Source: Arabidopsis thaliana (Eukaryota > Streptophyta > Magnoliopsida > Brassicales > Brassicaceae). From it: a DNA stretch of 64,000 nt. Positions 44,528-56,688 of the stretch are shown piece by piece. The notes beneath the pieces were generated by a model. That model was not told the origin of the DNA. It worked only from the letters and a program-made list of their open reading frames with translations, and did not search any database. Position numbers and translations under genes: made by a program. The stretch is taken from positions 13,145,001-13,209,000 of the forward strand of contig NC_003075.7 in assembly GCF_000001735.4 (NCBI RefSeq), read 5' to 3'. Position 1 is the stretch's first letter; each line of letters opens with the position of its first letter.

Positions 44528-46507
44528 ATGGTTTGGGCAAATGCTAAGATGAGGCTAGCTTTGTCTCTTGTTACGGTTTTCTTCGGCATCTCTCTTGCTA
44601 ATCTTGAAGTCGGATTTTACTCCAATACATGCCCTCAAGCCGAGTCAATCGTTAAGAGGGTTGTCTCAGGGGCTGCTCTTTCCGACCCTAACCTCCCAGC
44701 CATACTTCTACGGCTCCATTTCCATGATTGCTTTGTTGAGGTACAATGCACTTTCCTCCCCTTCGTGCTTTCTACTATTGCTTGCTATTCTTAGAGATTT
44801 AACCACACGTTCAGGGATGTGATGGCTCGATCCTCGTGAACAACGGAGCAATCTCTGAAAAGAATGCATTTGGACATGAAGGCGTTAGAGGATTTGAGAT
44901 AGTAGAAGCCGTCAAAGCCGAGCTTGAAGCTGCATGCCCCGGTGTTGTCTCCTGCTCAGACATTGTTGCCTTGGCTGCACGTGATGCCATATCTTTGGTA
45001 AAAAATAAAATAGAGAAAGAAAAAAACCTTTCCATCTTTATCTATCTTCTTCTCCGTTGTGAGCAATTCATGATACAGGCGAATGGACCGGCGTATGAGG
45101 TGCCAACTGGGCGGAGAGATGGTCGGGTTTCGAACATGTCATTGGCTAAGGACATGCCGGAGGTGAGTGACTCGATTGAGATACTAAAGGCTAAGTTCAT
45201 GCAGAAAGGACTCAACGCCAAAGACCTCGTGCTTCTCAGTGGTATGTATCTCTTCTTCTTCTTCGTCTTCTCTCTCATTCATGTTTGTTTGGTGGTTTCG
45301 AATCTCTCAAAGTTTTTGGTTCGAAGTTCAAGTTATATGATTTTCAATTCCCGGATCCATGATACGTTTCGCATGTTTCGTCCGTTTCCTCTCTTCTTCG
45401 TGTGTTAGTGTCACGTGCGTTAGGAAATTCTGGTAGACCAATACAAGAAAACATTATTGGAATTTTTTCCAGCTAAGCCAGCAGTGTTTCTTTGTGCAGA
45501 AAAATAATTTCGTGAAATTTAAAATTTTAAACTTGTGAGAATTTTCTTCTAACGATAACAAATTATCCAATATTTACCTATACGTTGCGAAACTTAAAGA
45601 ATCGTTCGTAATAAAAAAAAATCAGGCTTTTTGGGTCAACTTTAGGCATTTATACAAATGTTTTGATGTTCTGTCATCTTAACCACTAAATCTGGTATAG
45701 CACAGAAATGTTGATTCACCCCGAAAATGGGCCTGTTACACGATCGGCAATTAATCTGATAAAACGTCATAAATATCTAACGGCCCCATTCTATAGAGTA
45801 TTGATTTTTTTTTATTTTTATTTTCATCAAAAACCAATACTGATCTCGATACGATCGTGAAATTATCAACTTTCACGTGTGACTAAACAAAGACGAAACC
45901 ATCAACATGCTGAGTCTAAGCCAGTAGTGATCATGCATTTTGAACCTGGTCCGGCTCAGTTTGCGTCATTTTTTTATTTAGTTTACATTTCAAGTTTCAA
46001 TATGAGAAAACTTTGACAAAAAAAATTGTCACTAGTTTTAAGAATTTAAGAGATCTAAACCTGAGTGGTCTACTTTCCGTATCAGCTGCTCACACTATCG
46101 GAACAACGGCCTGCTTCTTCATGTCCAAACGGCTCTATGATTTCTTACCTGGTGGCCAACCTGACCCGACTATCAATCCAACATTCCTACCCGAATTAAC
46201 CACTCAGTGCCCACAAAATGGTGACATAAACGTCCGTTTACCAATTGACCGGTTCAGCGAACGGCTATTCGACAAGCAGATTCTGCAAAACATAAAGGAT
46301 GGTTTTGCTGTGCTTCAGACCGACGCAGGTCTTTACGAGGATGTAACGACCAGACAGGTCGTGGATTCCTATCTTGGGATGCTAAATCCATTCTTTGGGC
46401 CAACATTCGAGTCTGATTTCGTTAAGGCGATCGTAAAGATGGGGAAGATTGGTGTGAAGACTGGTTTCAAAGGGGAGATTCGACGGGTTTGCTCGGCCTT
46501 CAATTGA
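44528..46507 (+). CDS. PER43: Class III peroxidase 43
   Basis: Secreted plant peroxidase (H2O2-dependent oxidation of phenolics and lignin precursors in the wall). Exons: 44528-44740, 44815-44997, 45079-45241, 46086-46507; 326 residues, with the classical three-intron layout. A hydrophobic signal peptide ([15 protein letters not shown]) precedes the mature domain. The distal site [10 protein letters not shown] has the catalytic Arg and His; the proximal haem ligand is in SAAHTIG. All eight disulfide cysteines are present (NTC, HDC, GCDGS, AACP, SCSD, TAC, QCP, RRVC). The residue before AHTIG is Ala, where most family members have Gly; its codon is split by the last intron. A second ATG at 44549 (MRLALS) is an equally good signal-peptide start. 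Intron 3 is unusually long (844 bp). Probable locus AT4G25980. Confidence 0.94.
45242..46085. other. PER43: Large intron 3 of peroxidase 43
   Basis: 844 bp, against 74-81 bp for the other two introns. AT-rich; no ORF, terminal inverted repeats or target duplication recognised, so an insertion origin is unproven. Confidence 0.7.
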
Positions 46508-46936
46508 GAGAGTATGTAATGAAATTGAAACTGTATAATTTCTTTTGCTCAAACAATGTTTTGACTCCATAATATGTGTAGGCAAAAAAGCCTCTCAAAC
46601 TCTGAATGAATACTAAAAAACAAAGAGAGTATTAATGCATGGAATTGAAAAAGTACAAATTCTAGAGAGGATGCAAAACAATTATAAAGAGAGTTGAATG
46701 TACGATTTTCCACTACATCCTTGGCGTTAATAGTGTACATGTATGAATTCTGAAGTCTCAACATGTAGTTTTTACCAAAAGACAAAATAAAGTTGTATTC
46801 GTTATAATTCTTAGCTGTCTCGAATCAACTAATTTCTTCCCCCATTCCCTTATGACAAAAAAAAAACCTAGGCTATTAAAAGAACGAACAAAACAAAAAG
46901 AGAATCAAAGAGCTTAAGTTCTTTCGGCTCTTATTC
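46508..46936. other. Convergent 3' region, peroxidase 43 / CIL
   Basis: Overlapping 3' UTR space of two convergent genes. No further feature. Confidence 0.65.
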
Positions 46937-48543
46937 TTATAATCGTAGACCACTTAAATTCCTTGCGTTGGGCCTTCTCACAAATCGTCCCTGTTGATGA
47001 GAGACAACCACAATATTACAATGCCAATCTTTCACCTAAATCGTAGCTCAAATAAAATGTATCAGCGTTACCTTCATTCTACCCTTGTTGACAGTATTAT
47101 ATATATAAGTTTCAACTTTTACATTTTTCAAGACTATGAGATTTATACCTTCATACGCGGGCGTTGGTCGGCGTTGAGCTTGCGAACTTGATATCGGATT
47201 TTCTTGGAGAAGAGTCTATTCCTCCGCTTCTCTTTATACCTTAACACACTTGCTTCTCTCATACCACTTTCTCCGAACAAATCTATCTCACCCAACCTTA
47301 CCTGTCCCCAAACATCATTCATCTTACGTCAAATTCACTCACTAAATTGTCAACTAAATTCACTTGATAATCTACTTCTAACAAAACATTGTAAGTCAGA
47401 AATGACAAGAACTACATAAGAACCATTTTCAATTCTTGTCAGGTTCAGAAATTCATAATGAATTGTTTGTTGCCAACAATTGGTCATCAAAACGTTTTTA
47501 TTTCGATTCAAATTATTAAGATAAGGCTAATATAAATGAGAAAATAGAGAATTGAAGTAACGTACATGAAAATCGACTCCGTCAGCGTCCGAACCAAGAA
47601 TCTCGTCGGAGAACGGTGACTCCTTACCTGACCAAGCCTCTAAAACCCCATCGTAGTCGAGCTTCAGCAACGGACTCACTCTCTGCTCCAGCTTTGGATT
47701 CGAGTCCGTAACTTCAGAGCTCTTTGATTCCGCCGCCGCCGGAGCCACTTTCTTTTTCTTCTTCTTCTTTTTCTTTTTCTTGTCTCCCTCCGCCGTCACA
47801 ATCGTTTTAATCTTGCTACTATCCACGACATTGGATTGACCATCATCAGCTGCTGCGGCGGCGGTGGTCTGAATTCTCGGCGAAATCTGATCAAACTCCA
47901 CAGTAGGAAATTTCCACCAGTTCTCGTCGTTGTTTTGTCGGAGAGAACTTCTCAAACCAAGCCCTAAACGAAACCTTCCGTTCCAAGCATTCTTCATAAT
48001 TTCCTCTAATCGACCGACTCTGTAACAATTTTCTCTATCTCCGTCATTAGATTCAATATTCCCCATAAAACTATCAATTCCTTCTTCAATCTCTTCATCT
48101 AAAATCGATTCCGCGTCGAAATCGTCTAAAACTCCAAACCCATTCACCTCCAAGTCATCAAAACTGACTTCCTTCTGCTCCAAGAAGTGTTCTGTTTTCG
48201 TTGGAATCGTTGGATTGAACAGAAACTCGTTCTCCTCGATGGATACGTACGGAAGAAGCAACTGAGAAGCTTCGTCGTAATCACTGAGAGGAGATTTATT
48301 AGTCCCGAAAATCTGAGTTTTTGCCTTCTTGGAAGAGAAGATTTTAGGGTAAGCGGTGGAGAGGAGAGCCGCAGCTTCGTCGTATGTTTGGTTGGGACGT
48401 TTCCGTGGAGTTCGTGGCCTTCTCGTGGAGATTGAGAACGGAGGAGAGTTTGTCTCAGAGATTGTAGATGACGGTGAAGGAGTGTTGTTTGACGGCGGCG
48501 ATTTCATCATTTCCAACTCGAAGCTATAGGCACAAGAGGACAT
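46937..48543 (-). CDS. CIL: CCT-motif protein CIL (CIA2-like)
   Basis: Nuclear transcription regulator related to CIA2, which activates genes for plastid protein import and plastid ribosomes (established for CIA2, assumed shared by CIL). Exons on the minus strand: 48543-47566, 47301-47149, 46990-46937; 394 residues. The N-terminus is Ser/Pro-rich, followed by [10 protein letters not shown], the conserved [17 protein letters not shown] block and an acidic region. An 11-residue Lys run (GDKKKKK...) is a probable nuclear localisation signal. The C-terminal CCT motif ([20 protein letters not shown] through QRPRMKGRFVRR) is split between exons 2 and 3. The ATG at 48543 follows a good context; an upstream GTG in frame is not a start. 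Probable locus AT4G25990. Confidence 0.95.
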
Positions 48544-48677
48544 TTTCACCTGTGGACGTTTGATTAGAATCCGAGAAAAATCTTGATGACTGTTGAATTT
48601 GAGGTTAAAGTTAGTGTGTGTTTTTTAAGAAAAGGAAAAATATAAAGTCAGAAAGTTTTCGTATGAAGTCTATTGTT

Positions 48678-48690
48678 AAACCCTAAACCC
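48678..48690 (-). promoter_or_regulatory. CIL: Double telo-box upstream of CIL
   Basis: AAACCCTAAACCC, nearly two units of the plant telomere repeat, 135 bp upstream of the CIL start codon. Telo-boxes are common in promoters of translation and growth genes. Confidence 0.6.
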
Positions 48691-51600
48691 TATGACAAAA
48701 TCTTGTTTACTAAATATAGCAAAAAGGTTAAAACTTAAATGGGGAAAAGGTAAGATTCAGTATACTAAAAAGGAAACTCCTACAGAAAAAAGAAGAGAAC
48801 ATTTAAGATTAGAGAGAGGCAGAGAGGTCATGGAAGTAAGAATTCCCCAAAGAGAGAGAGAGAGAGGGGGCAGTGATTGGATTGGGAGAAGCACGAGATG
48901 GTGTAAGAAAGAAAAGAGAAAAGATCCGTTAGGGTTTGTCAAACATTATATAGTCAAATAAGTTGAGTCTCTCTGTTTGATTGATTAGTGAAATATCATC
49001 ACTTTGTTGATGCGAAAACAGAGAGGTCAAAAAGTGAAAAAGTGAGAGGGAGTAGCGGCTCTAGGGGGAAGAGAGACCTAATGTAGTTTTCTTCTGAGAT
49101 TATGAATTTTGAAAGAAAGCAAACTCAACGCAGATCAAGTTTTGCAATATGAAAAAAAAATTATAATGTTTGTGTAAATGTTTTTTGTTATATTAATGAA
49201 ATTTCACTATTTCTAACATATTAATACTAATGTATACTGAATCATCTTTTCAAGATGTAAAAAAACATATAAATTTAACAACTGTTTTGAATAATATTGA
49301 CAATCATTTTTGTAGAATGCTGAGTGGAAGATTAGTATGTCATTCATTTAATTACACTTAAATATACATGGATAATTAATTAGGATAAGTTTTCTTATCA
49401 GGCGTTTTCGTGGGACAAGTACATAATTAGGTTAATTTCTTATGGGATTCTACTCTCTTTTTTTAAAAAAAAAATCTAGACATTTCCAAATGTCGATCGA
49501 AAACATTATAACCGACCACCTGTATAACTTTCCGTCGATGTCCCCCGTATGTACAAAACTTAACAGGTCACCTTATCCGTGTACGTGGCCGGATCTCATT
49601 GCGTTTGTTAGATTTCTGTGATGACGTGGTGTTTTCCTTTACACTAGGAAACTTCAATTTGGCATTGGAATGTAACATATGGCTAAAGTAACTTTATCTG
49701 CTTAACATATTTTTCAAATATCTAAAACTATTTCTAGACCGAATTTTAGATATGTGACTAAGAAGATTTCTTGATTTACATCAACCAAAACAAGAGCACC
49801 ATGTGCTGTTTCTTATATGGATATAACAGTTCGAAATAAGTTATCGTCTTCATACATCCCTAGAACCCCAACGACTGGACTAAAACCCTCAACTTCTAAA
49901 ATAAGACTTATTGTAGAATAATACCAAATTGTGAAAAAAAAAACAAATATAAATTATTGACTATAGTTTGAAGTAAGTCGTAATTTTTTCCGCAAGGTAA
50001 ATTCATTCAAAGTTAAAATGTGGAGAGTGAGAGAAAGAGAGTCGCGTGGCTATTGGGTAATGAGAAACGATTGGACCCATTTGGTATCATTCGGAAGTGA
50101 TATGTGGCAGAGGGCAATCATACGTTTTCGTCATAGCGTTAGATTTTCTTACAGTTTCTTAGAGATTATTTCGATTGTTTGTGTCAAACGAGTTTAGTAT
50201 GTTACTGCTATTGAACAGTAGTATTTTCTCATGTATCGATATGAATACGTTTACTCTTTTTCTTTTTTTCACACAATCAGATGAATATAGGGATGAATAT
50301 ACGTAGTTTTGTCTTTGTCATATACTAGATTATATTCCCACCAGTCATTTTCCTATGTATTTAACAAGACAAGACGTAGAAAAATGAGAATTTTAGTACT
50401 TGAGTTAACATATTTAAAGATTATATTCCCATCAGTCATTGAACATATGTGTACATATATATACGAGGAGAATCTATAACTTAGTAAGGAGGGAAATATG
50501 AGATTTTATTTCTATAGAGAAAAGAAAGGATAAAACCTCTCTCTGCCAACACTGGCCACCGTCTCCAAAGTCCATCCCAGTTAATTTTTATTTTTTGGAA
50601 TCTTCTTATGTTATTACTCTTTCTTTTCTTATGACAACATGTCAACATGTGACCTGTCGTCTTCTACTTTCTTTTCTTCAGCTTTTCTCCTTTTAAGCAG
50701 AATATTCAATCTATCTTCAAATTCATATCTGAGTTTTGTACTATAAAAGAAAAGCAGACATTAAAAAAGATTTGAATATAAAACAAATGTATTGGAGTGG
50801 TAAAGCACATCTTCATCAAACATTTTTAAGGAGCATCAATCTAATTGGTCGATGGAAATGGAAGTAAAGGAATAGAAGATTGTTTGTGTTCCATGATGAT
50901 GTATATATATGCCTAATTAATGTTACTGTTAGTTACCTTTGGATAACAAAGATATTTAAAGCGGTTTAATGCTTATTAACGGTTGATGGATGTTACCTTT
51001 TCTTTTTGACATCACGGTAGATGTTACCTTTCATAGGTGTTGAATAGACAGATTGGGGACGTTAATTAGTAATGATGTAATTAGTTAGAGCTAAATAGTG
51101 CTAATAAATATATGTAAGAAATTGTTCGGAAAGTAACTAAAAAAAGTTCAATTCATGCAAGTAGACACTTCAAATGTGATAAATGTATAAGTATGATGTT
51201 AAGCATGTGACCCTTGAGAGTCGATTAGGGCACTGTACAAGATTGACCCAAATAGTTACAAACTACAAGTGAACTCTCTTCCATTACATATCTACGTGTA
51301 TTGAGGGGACCATTATCGTACGTATACACGTATATATGTTTTGCCCTAAATTCCCAATTTTAATTCAGCATGGGGGACGGACTCATTCAATAGCATCGTC
51401 TTTCACTTTCCTTCTTCGGTTTAAAATCTCATTTTAGTTTCTGATCCAAAAAAAAATGTTTGATCAAAGATCAAAAACTTAGATAGAAACAAACTGTTTT
51501 TTTTTCTTAAATCAAGAAAGTCTAAAAAACTAAGATACAAAAAGGGACTCGCAGCGGCAGAGAGATAAGTATCTTACGGGCCAGCAGATAATTTCTATGT

Positions 51601-52133
51601 TACGTCCCTTTCATCCCCATTGCATATTGCATATGAAGACAACGGATATTAACTAAAATCTTCCAAAATTACGGTATAATGAATAATAATACACTTCTGT
51701 CTCATATAGTATTCTATTATATTGTTCGAAAATGTTCTTATTTACATATCTATTTATATTGTTAATTGATTGCGGCTATTACTGTGGATATTCATCGTAA
51801 CTATTTTAATCAATACAAATCATGCAAAATAGTGAATGACTTAGAAAAGTTGAAACCACATATGATTGAGTTTAGGGGGAAAAGTATAAAAGAAAGCATG
51901 ACTAGTATGTTACTATGTAGTAAGCTTCAAACATATATTTAAGAAAATACTATATATAGATACATATGATATAACATAACATTAAAATATATGGTGAAAC
52001 ATTTTTTCTTAATATCCTAAGCTTCAAACATATACCCAAGTAGAGAAGAGTTGGAGTATTCATTCTTTGGTTAAACATAGACCTAATACATAGCTCATAT
52101 GGACAATTTTTCGACAAAACAAAAATGATAGCA

Positions 52134-52166
52134 AATGGGCTAAAATGGTTTCATATCGAAAAGCCC
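52134..52166 (+). promoter_or_regulatory. PEP: Site II pair upstream of PEPPER
   Basis: TGGGCT near 52136 and AGCCCA near 52161 lie 115-145 bp upstream of the PEPPER start codon. Confidence 0.45.
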
Positions 52167-52279
52167 AAACCATTAAGCCAAAACGACGTCGTACGATATG
52201 ACAGCGGCGATTCCTATAACCACCACCAGAGGTTAAAAAGTCTCTCTCTTTAGCTATCTTTTTTGTGTTACCGGTTCAA

Positions 52280-54539
52280 ATGGCCGCCGTCGCAGATTCC
52301 GTTGAGAACAACGGTTCCATAAACCTCCCTGAGAATGAAAACCTTATACCGGCGGGATTCAGTGCCGCCGCATTGCTTGACGAAAACTCTGGCGCTTTCC
52401 CTGAATTGAATCAGCCCGATAGCTTAGCTGCTGCTGAGACTACCTTCCCCGATACGAACGATTCCGCGGAGGAGAGGTGGCCAGGTTGGCCTGGTGATTG
52501 CGTGTTTCGTATGATCGTTCCGGTGACTAAAGTCGGAGCTATTATTGGACGCAAAGGTGACTTTATAAAGAAGATGTGTGAGGAGACTCGTGCTCGTATC
52601 AAAGTCCTTGATGGTCCTGTTAATACTCCCGATCGCATCGTTAGTATCTCTATCTCCTTCTACGTGATTTACTGTGTTCAAAGCTAATTCGAATTTGGGG
52701 ATTTTTAATTTCTATTTCTAGGGTTTCTTAATCATAAGTAGGAAGATTCTTGAGTTGTGATCATTAAAGTTGTGAACTTTTATCCCCTAGTTGTGCAATT
52801 TGATTACTTTATGGTTCCAATTATAGTTTGAAGTGTTCACTAAGTTAATTACTTGCTCAATGTTATGTTTTAGGTGTTAATATCTGGTAAGGAAGAACCA
52901 GAGGCCTACATGTCACCGGCAATGGACGCAGTGTTGAGGGTGTTTAGACGTGTTTCAGGGTTGCCTGATAATGATGATGATGATGTTCAAAACGCTGGAA
53001 GTGTCTTCTCTTCAGTGCGTTTATTAGTTGCTTCAACGCAGGCGATTAATTTGATTGGAAAACAAGGATCTTTGATTAAGTCTATAGTAGAGAACTCTGG
53101 TGCATCAGTTCGTATTTTATCAGAAGGTATTATCTATCATCTGCAGTTTTCTGTTTTTACCTAATTGATCTCTTTGTTTGTGATTGTTAAAGTTTAGTTT
53201 TTGCTATTTCAATTCATGTCTGTTTTTTTTTCTAAAATTGGTGTCTTTGTTGCCAGTTTCTTATTTCTCTACTTTTTTCTGCCAGAGGAAACACCGTTTT
53301 ATGCTGCACAGGATGAGAGGATAGTGGATTTGCAAGGGGAAGCTTTAAAGATTCTTAAAGCATTAGAAGCCATTGTTGGACACCTTAGGAGATTTTTAGT
53401 TGACCATACTGTTGTCCCTCTCTTCGAGAAGCAAGTAAGCTTGCTTGTTTCAATCGAGATTATTCCTTTCCCTTTTTTTTCTTTTCTGAATTATTGTTAT
53501 CTTTTCTTATCTTCAGTATCTAGCTAGGGTCTCTCAAACTCGCCAGGAAGAACCGTTAGCTGAAAGCAAGTCATCTCTGCATACTATTTCGTCAAATCTA
53601 ATGGAGCCTGATTTCTCCCTCTTAGCACGGAGGGAACCTTTGTTTCTGGAGCGCGATTCTCGGGTGGACTCACGTGTTCAGCCTTCGGGAGTTTCTATCT
53701 ACAGTCAGGATCCTGTACTGTCTGCCAGACACTCCCCAGGTCTTGCTCGGGTTTCTTCTGCTTTTGTGACACAGGTAGATTCCCTTAAATACAACATCAG
53801 CTCCTGAAAACGAGTTTAGCGATATCATCTTACTTGTTATGATTAGTCTTCCAGCAGTGATTTTGATCTTAACACATCTAACTTGTTTCTCTGAACTAGT
53901 AGTGACGTTTCTATAATGGATTCTCTTACTAGGTATCTCAAACGATGCAAATACCATTCTCCTATGCAGAGGATATTATTGGTGTAGAAGGAGCTAATAT
54001 AGCCTATATCCGTCGAAGAAGCGGAGCTACCATAACCATTAAAGAGAGTCCGCATCCTGATCAAATCACAGTGGAAATCAAAGGCACAACTTCTCAAGTA
54101 CAAACTGCTGAGCAACTAATTCAAGTAAGAACACATTCGATCTGTATATATATATATATACTTTCTGCGACGTGGCATTGTATAAACACTAAGATTATGC
54201 TTGCTTTGCATCCTACCCCGCCTGCTTCATCATAACCGTATTCTTTTGTTTACGTGTGTGTAGGAGTTCATCATCAATCACAAGGAACCAGTTTCGGTAT
54301 CAGGGGGATATGCCAGAATCGACTCTGGATATGTACCTGCATATCCTCCTCAGCTAAGTAACCGTCAAGAGCCGCTCCCGAGCACCTACATGGGCACAGA
54401 GCCGGTGCAGTACAGACCAACAGCATACTCTCAGCTGGGGGGTCCTTCTACCTACACACCGACCCTGACTGGGCAAACTTATGGTTCGGAATATAGACCA
54501 GCTTCTGATGTTGGTGGCTACAGCAGTTATAATCTTTGA
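52280..54539 (+). CDS. PEP: PEPPER, three-KH-domain RNA-binding protein
   Basis: Poly(C)-binding-like RNA regulator, genetically linked to pistil development and to control of FLC (established for PEPPER). Exons: 52280-52639, 52874-53126, 53286-53434, 53517-53774, 53933-54124, 54264-54539; 495 residues. Three KH domains are seen, each with an intact GxxG loop: KH1 ([15 protein letters not shown], about residues 75-145), KH2 ([14 protein letters not shown], about 165-240) and KH3 ([15 protein letters not shown], about 335-400). An acidic, Ala-rich N-terminus and a Tyr/Pro/Gly-rich tail (SSYNL end) flank them. The ATG at 52280 is the first in frame after the promoter-proximal sequence, apart from non-ATG codons. 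Probable locus AT4G26000. Confidence 0.97.
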
Positions 54540-55131
54540 ATTGGTTGCTGTGTTTAAGTTTATTTGCAGATTAATTTCTCTTTAGAGAAAGGCTCATTTA
54601 TAATATAATAGAGAGGGAAAAGGAACAAGTTCTAGAGAGCCAATGTAGTTGTTGGAATGTGTAATGTAAATCTAGGTGCCCTTTTTTTTTTTTTTTTTCA
54701 TACCTCGATATATGTCACACTACGTTTCTGGTCAAATAAGAACATGTTTTTTCTTTCTTTTTTGTATGAATTTGTTTATCAGAAGTCAGAATGATTCAGT
54801 TTTAAGAAATTTTTAGTTAACGTTTTACAACAATAACCTGTAGGAGCTTTTTCTTAATTGAATAAGTTTAAGCTTTCTATTTTGATCTGATGATGCTAAT
54901 ATGAAAGCATTCTCCGAAGAACCAAACCACATGAGACTTTTTGATTTCAATGTCCATTCGTAACTAGTAACGGAAAAGATCAGACAGAAAAAATGTACCA
55001 ATCATTCCATATTTGTAGTTTTACATGATATAGTAATATTCTCTAGGTGTTTAAGTTGTATATTTCATGATTTTTACACATTTTAAAACCTGATTAAGGC
55101 CTGTTTTTAACTTTTTATTTCTTCAAACCGT

Positions 55132-55199
55132 AAGAAACAATCCTTGCAAGAAACAATCCTTGCTTCTTCTTCTTTTTTTCGTCAAGAAACAATCCTTGC
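55132..55199. repeat. Three copies of AAGAAACAATCCTTGC
   Basis: Exact 16-mers at 55132-55147, 55148-55163 and 55184-55199; the first two are head-to-tail and the third follows a 20-bp T/C-rich spacer. Confidence 0.9.
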
Positions 55200-55561
55200 T
55201 ATATTTTCATTTTTACAGCTTCTTGTTTTTAAGAGAGCAAATATAATAAATAAGGACGGCTGAAAAGAGGTATATGTATCACAAAATTAAACAAAAGAGA
55301 ATCCACCTATCGACATAGACGTGGTATCCTTTCGATATCGACAGAATTATGTTGAACGCAGCAAGTTGGCCATTAATCAAATCTTTGACGCGTGGAATCA
55401 TTCTATTGTCAATGAAAACAAATATTAAAGAACAGGTACTACCTATATACCTAATAGATTCCTCTAACCCGTCAAATGTCAATGTATCGACCGTTACAAT
55501 TATGCACGTCTTCTAATTGAAACATTCTCTACTTTGCCAATGTCTTATCCCCAAAACTACA

Positions 55562-55569
55562 TATAAATA
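55562..55569 (+). promoter_or_regulatory. PER44: TATA box of peroxidase 44
   Basis: TATAAATA 91 bp upstream of the start codon, a normal core promoter position. Confidence 0.6.
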
Positions 55570-55652
55570 TGCATTTACGGGGGCTTAGAATTTCATCACA
55601 AAACTTGCAAGTATCATTCACAGGAGAGGGAAGGGAGAGCTCATCATACGAA

Positions 55653-56688
55653 ATGAGGTCAATCACAGCTTTGTTTTTCCTTTTCTGTTTCCTTGCTCCT
55701 TCTGCTTTGGCGCAGCTCCGAACTGGGTTCTACAGCCGCTCATGCCCCCGTGCCGAATCTATCGTGGCTAGTGTTGTTGCCAACCGTTTCAGAAGTGACA
55801 AGTCCATTACTGCAGCATTTCTTCGTATGCAGTTTCATGATTGCTTTGTCAGGGTCCGTAAGCTTCTCCTGTGTGTACATGTGTATATATATTAACATAA
55901 GCTAGCTAATATTTAGACAACACATTGATCAAGCAATGTTTTGAATGGTTGTGTAGGGTTGTGATGCTTCCCTCTTGATCGACCCAAGACCTGGAAGGCC
56001 ATCAGAGAAAAGCACTGGACCAAATGCAAGCGTGAGAGGCTACGAGATCATTGATGAGGCTAAGAGACAGCTCGAGGCTGCATGTCCCCGAACTGTCTCA
56101 TGCGCAGACATTGTAACTCTTGCCACAAGAGACTCGGTCGCATTAGCTGGTGGTCCAAGGTTCTCAGTACCAACAGGAAGACGTGATGGATTAAGGTCAA
56201 ACCCCAATGATGTGAACTTACCCGGACCAACAATTCCGGTTAGCGCATCTATCCAATTGTTTGCAGCTCAAGGTATGAATACCAACGATATGGTTACACT
56301 TATTGGTGGTGGCCACAGCGTCGGTGTTGCACATTGCAGTCTCTTCCAGGACAGGCTTTCCGACCGTGCAATGGAACCCTCATTGAAGTCTAGCTTGAGG
56401 AGGAAATGCAGTTCCCCTAACGACCCAACAACGTTTTTGGACCAAAAGACTTCATTTACTGTGGATAACGCAATCTATGGAGAGATCCGAAGACAAAGAG
56501 GAATTCTAAGAATTGATCAAAACTTGGGTCTTGATAGATCAACCAGTGGGATTGTGTCTGGTTATGCATCAAGCAATACACTCTTCAGAAAGAGATTTGC
56601 CGAAGCATTGGTGAAAATGGGTACCATTAAGGTTCTTACCGGACGTTCTGGAGAGATCAGGAGAAACTGCAGAGTCTTCAACAACTGA
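55653..56688 (+). CDS. PER44: Class III peroxidase 44
   Basis: Secreted class III peroxidase. Exons 55653-55853 and 55957-56688; 310 residues. Only the first of the three classical introns remains. Signal peptide [20 protein letters not shown], then mature [16 protein letters not shown]. Catalytic distal site [11 protein letters not shown], proximal haem His in GGGHSVG (a variant of the common GAHTIG), and eight cysteines (RSC, HDC, GCDAS, AACP, SCAD, AHC, KCS, RNC) are all present. The conserved [10 protein letters not shown] and VPTGRRDG blocks support an active enzyme. It differs enough from peroxidase 43 in intron content and motifs that the two are not a recent tandem pair, despite lying 9 kb apart. 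Probable locus AT4G26010. Confidence 0.96.

Larger units (their letters stand above)
48544..52279. other. Divergent intergenic region, CIL / PEPPER
   Basis: About 3.7 kb. The left end is the CIL leader and promoter, with a purine-rich (GA)n tract near 48855. ACGTGG (ABRE/G-box-like) motifs lie near 49580 and 49624. AGCCCA/TGGGCT elements at 52135-52165 belong to PEPPER. The middle is AT-rich and shows no protein gene. Confidence 0.65.
54540..55652. other. Intergenic: PEPPER 3' end and peroxidase 44 promoter
   Basis: 3' UTR with a long T-run near 54682, AT-rich sequence, a three-copy 16-mer at 55132-55199, then the PER44 promoter with a TATA box at 55562. Confidence 0.65.

Noticed and set aside
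44528..46507. Peroxidase 43 as a possible pseudogene because of the long intron 3 and the unusual SAAHTIG
   Set aside because: All exons are in frame, splice sites are consensus, and all eight cysteines and both catalytic His are present.
48692..48961. 89-codon open frame upstream of CIL
   Set aside because: Lies in the CIL promoter/leader, purine-rich simple sequence (GAGAGA) giving Lys/Arg/Glu codons; no sign of a gene.
54146..54162. (TA)n tract in a PEPPER intron
   Set aside because: Short simple repeat, common in plant introns.
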